The position numbers were made by a program, and so were the translations under genes. A DNA stretch of 64,000 nt, from the NCBI RefSeq assembly GCF_017084525.1, contig NZ_CP070950.1, positions 1,798,001 to 1,862,000 of the forward strand. The letters run 5' to 3'. Source of the DNA: Conexibacter sp. SYSU D00693 (GTDB lineage: Bacteria > Actinomycetota > Thermoleophilia > Solirubrobacterales > Solirubrobacteraceae). A model generated the notes under the pieces. That model ran no database searches and had not been told where the DNA came from. It was given only the letters and a program-made list of their open reading frames with translations. Shown piece by piece: positions 59,561 to 64,000 of this stretch (position 1 is the stretch's first letter; each line of letters starts with the position of its first letter).

Positions 59561-61231
59561 CTACCGCACCGTGAACGTCTTCCAGGCCGTCGTCGACGCC
59601 CGGAACGGGCCGGTGCGCCGGTACGACGCGCGCACGCGCCACCGGCCGCGCACCCACGTCCGGCTGACCGCCGTGAGGGTGCGGGAGGCGGGCTTGTCGA
59701 TGCGGTACTGCATCCGCCACCTGCCCTTGATGCGCCGCTGCGCGACGAGGCGCACCTTGCCCGGCAGGCCCTGGACGACCGGCACCGACGCGATCCGCAG
59801 GTTGACCGTGCGGGCCGTCCCCCGCGGGCGGCCGAGCGTCAGGCCCAGCGACGTGCGCAGCGAGCGCCACTTGCCGCTGCCCGGCTTGGTCACCCGGACC
59901 TGCGAGCGCGACTCGTTGCCGTTGTTGTCGAAGGCCACGAAGGTGATCGTGTGCGTGCCCGGCGACAACCGCTTGGCGCCCTGCCAGGTGATCGAGCCGC
60001 TCGTGCCGTTGAAGGACCGCACGGTCCTGCCGTCGGCGAGGATCCGCAGCCGCGCGATGCCCTGCGGGTCGGTCGCGGCGAGGCTCATGCGCAGGGGCCC
60101 GTAGAAGAACGTCCCCGGCACCGGCGTCGTGCGGCCGATCGTCGGCCCGCCGAAGTCGCCGCAGGCCCGGTTGAGGTTCGGGCCGTCGCTCGCGACGGTG
60201 CGGAACGCCTCCCACGCCGGCTTGGGCGAGAAGCCGAACGAGGTCAGGCCGAAGCGCCCCTCCGGCGTGTCGGCCTGCGTGTCGTCCGACAGCGAGAACC
60301 AGATGCCGACCTGGACCGCGTCGTCCTGGGCCAGGCAGTTGTAGGCCAGGCGCAGGAAGTCGGCCTGCTGCTGGGCCGGGACGCCGCCCGCGACGGTCCC
60401 GGCGCCGGCGCCGACGTCGCAGCGCGCGCTCGTCGAGGACCAGCCGAGCTCGGTCATCCAGATCGGCTTGTCGTCGCCCTGGGCGAGCATGACCTTCTTG
60501 ACCTCGCGGTAGCCGAGGAACGAGAAGCGGCCGATGCGCCCGTCGGCCTCGCGGTAGTACTGGTCGGGCGCGGTGCGGTTGCACGCCGTGTCGGTGTGCA
60601 CGCCCACCGCGTCGAAGGCGCCCTTGCCGCCGGCGGCGTAGACCTTCTCCAGGAAGCCGTAGTCGTTGCCGACCATGCCGCCGAGCACGACGGTGGCCGA
60701 TGGGTCGGCGCGCTTGACGGCGGCGTGGGCGCCGCGCAGCAGCCGCGTGTAGCCCGCGGGGTCGGGGCCGCCCTTCCAGAAGCGCCCCTCGTCCTGCTCG
60801 TTCCAGACCTCGAAGGCGTCGACCTTGCCCTTCCAGCGCGCCGCGAGGCGCCCGATGAAGGACGCGTAGTCGTCGGGGTCGCGCGGGGGCGTGATGACGT
60901 CGTCGGCGCCGGAGGCCCACGCCGGCGCGCCCGTGACCACCAGCACGAGCCGCTTGCCCTGTGCGCGGACCTGGTCGACGATGCCGTCGTAGGCGGCGAG
61001 CACCCCGTCGTCGAGCTGGCCGCGCGCGGGCTCGACGCCGTGCCAGAACAGGAAGACGCGCGCCCAGCGCGCGCCGCTGGACTGCAGCGCGCCGAGGGCC
61101 TGGGGCGACCCGGCGGCCGCGCCGCCCACGAGGACGACGCCGGGCTCCGCGGCAGCGGCCCGGTCGGGGTGGGCGCCGCCCGCGGCGACCATCACCGCGA
61201 GGACGACGAGGAGAGCGACGAGATGGCGCAC
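59561..61231 (-). CDS. Secreted clan GH-A glycoside hydrolase
   Basis: GTG 61231 gives 556 residues with a signal peptide (VALLVVLAVMVAAGGAHPDRA). The TIM barrel has the acid/base Glu in FEVWNEQDEGRFW and the nucleophile Glu in WMTELGWSS, with LGGMVGNDYGFLEKVY between, like GH5/GH39-type enzymes. From residue ~350 there are beta-sandwich modules (TITFVAFDNNGNESRS) that may bind sugars. The substrate is unknown. A TAGGTT element lies 9 nt before the GTG. Confidence 0.85.
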   Translation of the reverse strand: MRHLVALLVVLAVMVAAGGAHPDRAAAAEPGVVLVGGAAAGSPQALGALQSSGARWARVFLFWHGVEPARGQLDDGVLAAYDGIVDQVRAQGKRLVLVVTGAPAWASGADDVITPPRDPDDYASFIGRLAARWKGKVDAFEVWNEQDEGRFWKGGPDPAGYTRLLRGAHAAVKRADPSATVVLGGMVGNDYGFLEKVYAAGGKGAFDAVGVHTDTACNRTAPDQYYREADGRIGRFSFLGYREVKKVMLAQGDDKPIWMTELGWSSTSARCDVGAGAGTVAGGVPAQQQADFLRLAYNCLAQDDAVQVGIWFSLSDDTQADTPEGRFGLTSFGFSPKPAWEAFRTVASDGPNLNRACGDFGGPTIGRTTPVPGTFFYGPLRMSLAATDPQGIARLRILADGRTVRSFNGTSGSITWQGAKRLSPGTHTITFVAFDNNGNESRSQVRVTKPGSGKWRSLRTSLGLTLGRPRGTARTVNLRIASVPVVQGLPGKVRLVAQRRIKGRWRMQYRIDKPASRTLTAVSRTWVRGRWRVRASYRRTGPFRASTTAWKTFTVR

Positions 61232-61240
61232 GGCCGGGCG

Positions 61241-61246
61241 AACCTA
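61241..61246 (-). promoter_or_regulatory. Candidate -10 element (TAGGTT) for the GH-A hydrolase
   Basis: On the minus strand TAGGTT ends 9 nt before the GTG at 61231 and lies immediately downstream of the suf terminator hairpins. Confidence 0.4.
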
Positions 61247-61288
61247 CTCCGCCGCGAGGCGGAGCGGGCACACCCGGCCGCGGGCCGG
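61247..61288 (-). terminator. Tandem hairpins ending the suf operon
   Basis: CCGGCC-GCG-GGCCGG (61274-61288) and CTCCGCC-GCGA-GGCGGAG (61247-61264) are two perfect stems beginning 10 bp after the sufD stop. Together they would stop suf transcription before the next promoter. Confidence 0.65.
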
Positions 61289-61298
61289 ACAGCGGCAG

Positions 61299-62489
61299 CT
61301 AGCCGAGCAGCTGCTCGAGCCGGCGCTCGAGGGCGGCCGCGACGGCGTCGCGCACCGGGCCCTCGGCGAAGCGCTCCACGAGCGCGGCGAGGAAGCCCTC
61401 GACCACCAGGCGCTCGGCCTGCTCGCGGCGCACGCCGCGCGAGCGCAGGTAGAAGACCTGCTCCGGGTCGATCTGGGCGATGGCCGCGGCGTGCGTGCAG
61501 CGCACGTCGTCGGCGAGGATCTCGAGGCCCGGGATCGCGTCCGCGTGGGCCTTCTTGCCGAGCAGGAGGTTGCGCGCCTCCTGGAAGGCGTCGGTCTGCT
61601 GGGCGCCCTGGTCGACCTGGATCATGCCGCGCCACACCGCGCTCGAGCGTCCCGACACGATCCCGCGGAAGGCCAGGTCGCTCACGGTGTTGGGGGCCGC
61701 GTGCTCCTGCAGCGTGTCGAAGTCGAGGTGCTGGCGGCCGCGCGTCGCGTAGGCGCCGGTGACCTTGCCGGTGCAGCCCGGCCCGTCGAGCTTGGTCTCG
61801 ACGAACACCTTGCCGTTGCCCGAGCCGAAGCCGAGCGTCGTCCAGTCCAGCTCGGCGTCGCGGTCGATCACCGCACGCTGGGAGCCGAAGATCCACGCGC
61901 GCTCGTCGAGGTCCTGGGCGGCGACGTAGCGCAGGTTCGCGTTCGGGCCGACCACGAGCTCGACGACCGTGTTGAACAGCCCGTCGGTGCCGACGACCTG
62001 GTCCCACACCTCGGCCTGCGCGCCCTCCTCGAGGACGACGAGCGTGCGGTGGTGCAGCGCCGTGCCCTCGCGCTCCAGGACCGTCTCGAGCGCGATCGGC
62101 GCCTCGACGTGGACGTTGCGCGGGACGTAGACCAGCGTGCCGTCGGTCCAGCGCGCGGCGTTGCGCGCGGTGAACGTGTCGTGCCGCGTGACGACCTTGC
62201 CCAGGTGGGCCTCGACGACGTCGGGCAGCTGCTCGCGCGCCTGGGCCAGCGGCATGACGACCGGGCCCTCGGTGCTGGGCGCGTCGGAGGACACCAGGAC
62301 GGCGCCCTCCGGCCGGCCCAGCGGGAAGGCCCCGGCGTCGGCGCTGCCGCCCGGCGCGTCCTCGAAGGCGTCGAGGTCGAGCTTGTCCAGCGGCGTGAAC
62401 TCCCAGCCCGGGACGCCCTTGAACTGCGGGAGCTCGAGCTCCTGCCCGGGCTCCACGCCCTTTGCGGTGGGGGTGTCGGTGGTCGCCAC
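61299..62489 (-). CDS. sufD: Fe-S cluster assembly protein SufD
   Basis: GTG 62489 shares one base with the sufB stop, giving 396 residues. The conserved SufBD core is present: GTLVYVPRNVHVEAPIALETV, LVVLEEGAQAEV, DFDTLQEHAAPNTVSDLAFRGI, ARNLLLGKKAHADAIPGLEI and DDVRCTHAAAIAQIDPEQVFYLRSRG. SufD pairs with SufB and SufC in the scaffold complex that builds iron-sulfur clusters, here probably including those of the formate dehydrogenase. Confidence 0.95.
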   Translation of the reverse strand: MATTDTPTAKGVEPGQELELPQFKGVPGWEFTPLDKLDLDAFEDAPGGSADAGAFPLGRPEGAVLVSSDAPSTEGPVVMPLAQAREQLPDVVEAHLGKVVTRHDTFTARNAARWTDGTLVYVPRNVHVEAPIALETVLEREGTALHHRTLVVLEEGAQAEVWDQVVGTDGLFNTVVELVVGPNANLRYVAAQDLDERAWIFGSQRAVIDRDAELDWTTLGFGSGNGKVFVETKLDGPGCTGKVTGAYATRGRQHLDFDTLQEHAAPNTVSDLAFRGIVSGRSSAVWRGMIQVDQGAQQTDAFQEARNLLLGKKAHADAIPGLEILADDVRCTHAAAIAQIDPEQVFYLRSRGVRREQAERLVVEGFLAALVERFAEGPVRDAVAAALERRLEQLLG

Positions 62490-63946
62490 TAGCCGATCGA
62501 CCCCTCCATCTGCAGCTCGATGAGGCGGTTCATCTCGACCGCGTACTCCATCGGCAGCTCCTTGACGATCGGCTCGATGAAGCCGTTGACGATGAGCTTG
62601 GCCGCCTCGTCCTCCGGGAGCCCGTGGCTCATGAGGTAGAAGAGCTGCTCGTCGCCGACCTTCGAGACGGTGGCCTCGTGGCCGATGTCGACCTCGTCCT
62701 CGCCGATGCGGATCGTCGGGTAGGTGTCGGTCCGCGAGTCCTCGTCGAGCAGCAGCGCGTCGCAGACGACCTTGGACCTCGAGCCCGTGGCGCCCTTGGC
62801 GACCTCGAGCAGGCCGCGGTAGGACGAGCGCCCGCCGTCCTTGGAGATCGACTTGGCGAAGATGTTCGACGTCGTGTTCGGCGCGGCGTGGACGATCTTG
62901 CCGCCCGCGTCCTGGTGCTGGCCCTTGCCCGCGAAGGCGATCGAGAGGATCTCGCCGTGGGCGCGCTCGCCCGTCAGGTAGACGCTCGGGTACTTCATGG
63001 TGAGCTTCGACCCGAGGTTGCAGTCGACCCACTCGACCGTCGCGTCGGCCTCGGCGACCGCGCGCTTCGTGACGAGGTTGAAGACGTTCTGCGACCAGTT
63101 CTGGACGGTCGTGTAGCGGATGCGCGCACCCGGCTTGGCGATGAGCTCGACGACCGCGGAGTGCAGCGAGTCGCTCGACCACACCGGGGCGGTGCAGCCC
63201 TCGACGTAGTGCACGTAGGAGCCCTCGTCGGCGATGATCAGCGTCCGCTCGAACTGGCCCATGTTCTCCGTGTTGATGCGGAAGTAGGCCTGCAGCGGCA
63301 TCTCGACGTGCACGCCCGGCGGCACGTAGACGAACGACCCGCCCGACCACACGGCGCTGTTGAGCGCGGCCAGCTTGTTGTCGTTGGCCGGGATGATCGT
63401 CGCGAAGTGCTCGCGGACCAGGTCCTCGTGCTCGCGCAGGCCCGAGTCCATGTCCATGAAGACGACGCCCTGCTGCTCGAGGTCCTCGCGCACCTGGTGG
63501 TAGACGACCTCGGACTCGTACTGGGCGCCGACGCCGGCCAGGAACTTGCGCTCGGCCTCGGGGATGCCCAGGCGGTCGAAGGTCTTCTTGACGTCCTCGG
63601 GGACCTCGTCCCACGTGCGCGAGGCCTTCTCGGAGGCGCGCACGAAGTAGTGGATGTCGTCGTAGTCGACCTCCGCGAGCATCGGCGAGCCCCAGGTGGG
63701 CTGCGGCCGGCTCAGGAAGTGGTCGAGCGCCTTGAGGCGGAACTCGCGCATCCACTGCGGCTCGGACTTGAACTCGGAGATCTTCTCGACGATCTCGCGG
63801 TTGATGCCCTTGGGCGCCTTGTACAGGTAGTTCTCGGCGTCGTGGAAGCCGTAGCGCTCTTCGTAGTCGGAGCCCAGGTTGCGCAGCGACGCCTCCTCGG
63901 GCGTCAGCTCCTTCTGGCTCTGGATGGCATCAGGGGTCGTGGCCAT
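62489..63946 (-). CDS. sufB: Fe-S cluster assembly protein SufB
   Basis: The 485-residue protein has the typical N terminus ([20 protein letters not shown]), [19 protein letters not shown]-type region, [43 protein letters not shown] with a conserved Cys, and [26 protein letters not shown] near the end. SufB is the site where clusters form in SufBC2D. It is preceded, 3 bp upstream, by the end of another gene of the same operon. Confidence 0.97.
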   Translation of the reverse strand: MATTPDAIQSQKELTPEEASLRNLGSDYEERYGFHDAENYLYKAPKGINREIVEKISEFKSEPQWMREFRLKALDHFLSRPQPTWGSPMLAEVDYDDIHYFVRASEKASRTWDEVPEDVKKTFDRLGIPEAERKFLAGVGAQYESEVVYHQVREDLEQQGVVFMDMDSGLREHEDLVREHFATIIPANDNKLAALNSAVWSGGSFVYVPPGVHVEMPLQAYFRINTENMGQFERTLIIADEGSYVHYVEGCTAPVWSSDSLHSAVVELIAKPGARIRYTTVQNWSQNVFNLVTKRAVAEADATVEWVDCNLGSKLTMKYPSVYLTGERAHGEILSIAFAGKGQHQDAGGKIVHAAPNTTSNIFAKSISKDGGRSSYRGLLEVAKGATGSRSKVVCDALLLDEDSRTDTYPTIRIGEDEVDIGHEATVSKVGDEQLFYLMSHGLPEDEAAKLIVNGFIEPIVKELPMEYAVEMNRLIELQMEGSIG

Positions 63947-63949
63947 GTC

Positions 63950-64000
63950 TCAGTCCACCTCGACCTTCACGGTCTCGTGCTCCACACGCACCGGGAACAC
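63950..64000 (-). CDS. C-terminal end of a probable Rieske-type ferredoxin
   Basis: Only the last 16 residues are in the window: VFPVRVEHETVKVEVD then TGA. The pattern 'PVRVE...V.V' resembles the C-terminal strand of small Rieske [2Fe-2S] proteins often found in actinobacterial suf operons. The cluster-binding motifs lie outside the window, so this is inference. It is 3 bp from sufB, clearly in the same operon. Confidence 0.4.
   Translation of the reverse strand: MFPVRVEHETVKVEVD

Noticed and set aside
54877-59574. A 1565-codon plus-strand open frame over the M20, LURP and ceramidase genes
   Set aside because: It is antisense to well-recognised proteins and has no domain of its own.

Overview
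The window is a very GC-rich, densely packed actinobacterial chromosome segment of about 60 genes, with short intergenic gaps and many GTG starts. Gene content suggests class Thermoleophilia (Solirubrobacterales-like): OpcA and a fused transaldolase/glucose-6-phosphate isomerase, WS/DGAT acyltransferase, DUF6458, F420-type LLM oxidoreductase, ergothioneine genes and a Suf operon. The lineage is an inference from protein style; no 16S rRNA gene is present. I see no insertion sequences, prophage or CRISPR array.

Layout. 1-7281: end of moeA, a MerR/DICT regulator, an NDUFA9-like SDR, glpX, small membrane and hypothetical proteins, an LLM oxidoreductase, and a zinc-ligand-less ribosomal protein S4 behind a perfect palindrome. 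7289-14484: pentose-phosphate operon (ROK kinase, Tal-Pgi fusion, 6-phosphogluconate dehydrogenase, zwf, opcA); the missing lactonase pgl is at 25015. 14534-20946: a selenocysteine formate dehydrogenase (alpha, Fe-S beta, NrfD membrane subunit) and a formate channel. Facing it at 20936-24952 is the whole selenocysteine machinery in the order selD, tRNA-Sec, selB, selA. 26299-33000: a DUF1800/DUF1501 pair, GH15 and a secreted CAP protein. 33038-35113: an EgtB-EgtD fusion for ergothioneine. 35151-40428: lipid metabolism (SDR, WS/DGAT, thiolase, acyl-CoA dehydrogenase). 40496-53487: mixed oxidoreductases, hydrolases, cold-shock protein, PhoD, ArfB and an orphan response regulator. 53484-54735: an NlpC/P60 hydrolase under a cyclic-di-AMP riboswitch. 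54784-61231: M20 peptidase, peroxiredoxin, ceramidase and a GH-A hydrolase. 61299-64000: sufB-sufD and the end of a probable Rieske ferredoxin.

The central story is selenium and formate. The FDH alpha subunit has an in-frame TGA at 15098-15100 followed at the expected distance by a perfect SECIS hairpin, and selA, selB, selC and selD lie immediately downstream. FocA would supply formate, the FDH would pass its electrons through Fe-S clusters and NrfD to quinone, and MoeA belongs to molybdenum cofactor assembly.

Two recurring non-coding patterns stand out. Many genes have a TANNNT hexamer (often TAGGGT) 6-12 nt before the start codon, implying leaderless mRNAs; in several cases a perfect palindrome overlaps this element, suggesting repressor sites. 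Short perfect palindromes with related sequences (GGTGTC-A-GACACC, GGGTGCC-A-GGCACCC, GACGGGGTC-T-GACCCCGTC) also lie in frame inside selA, selB and a PLP-racemase-like gene, resembling miniature repeats that tolerate coding sequence.
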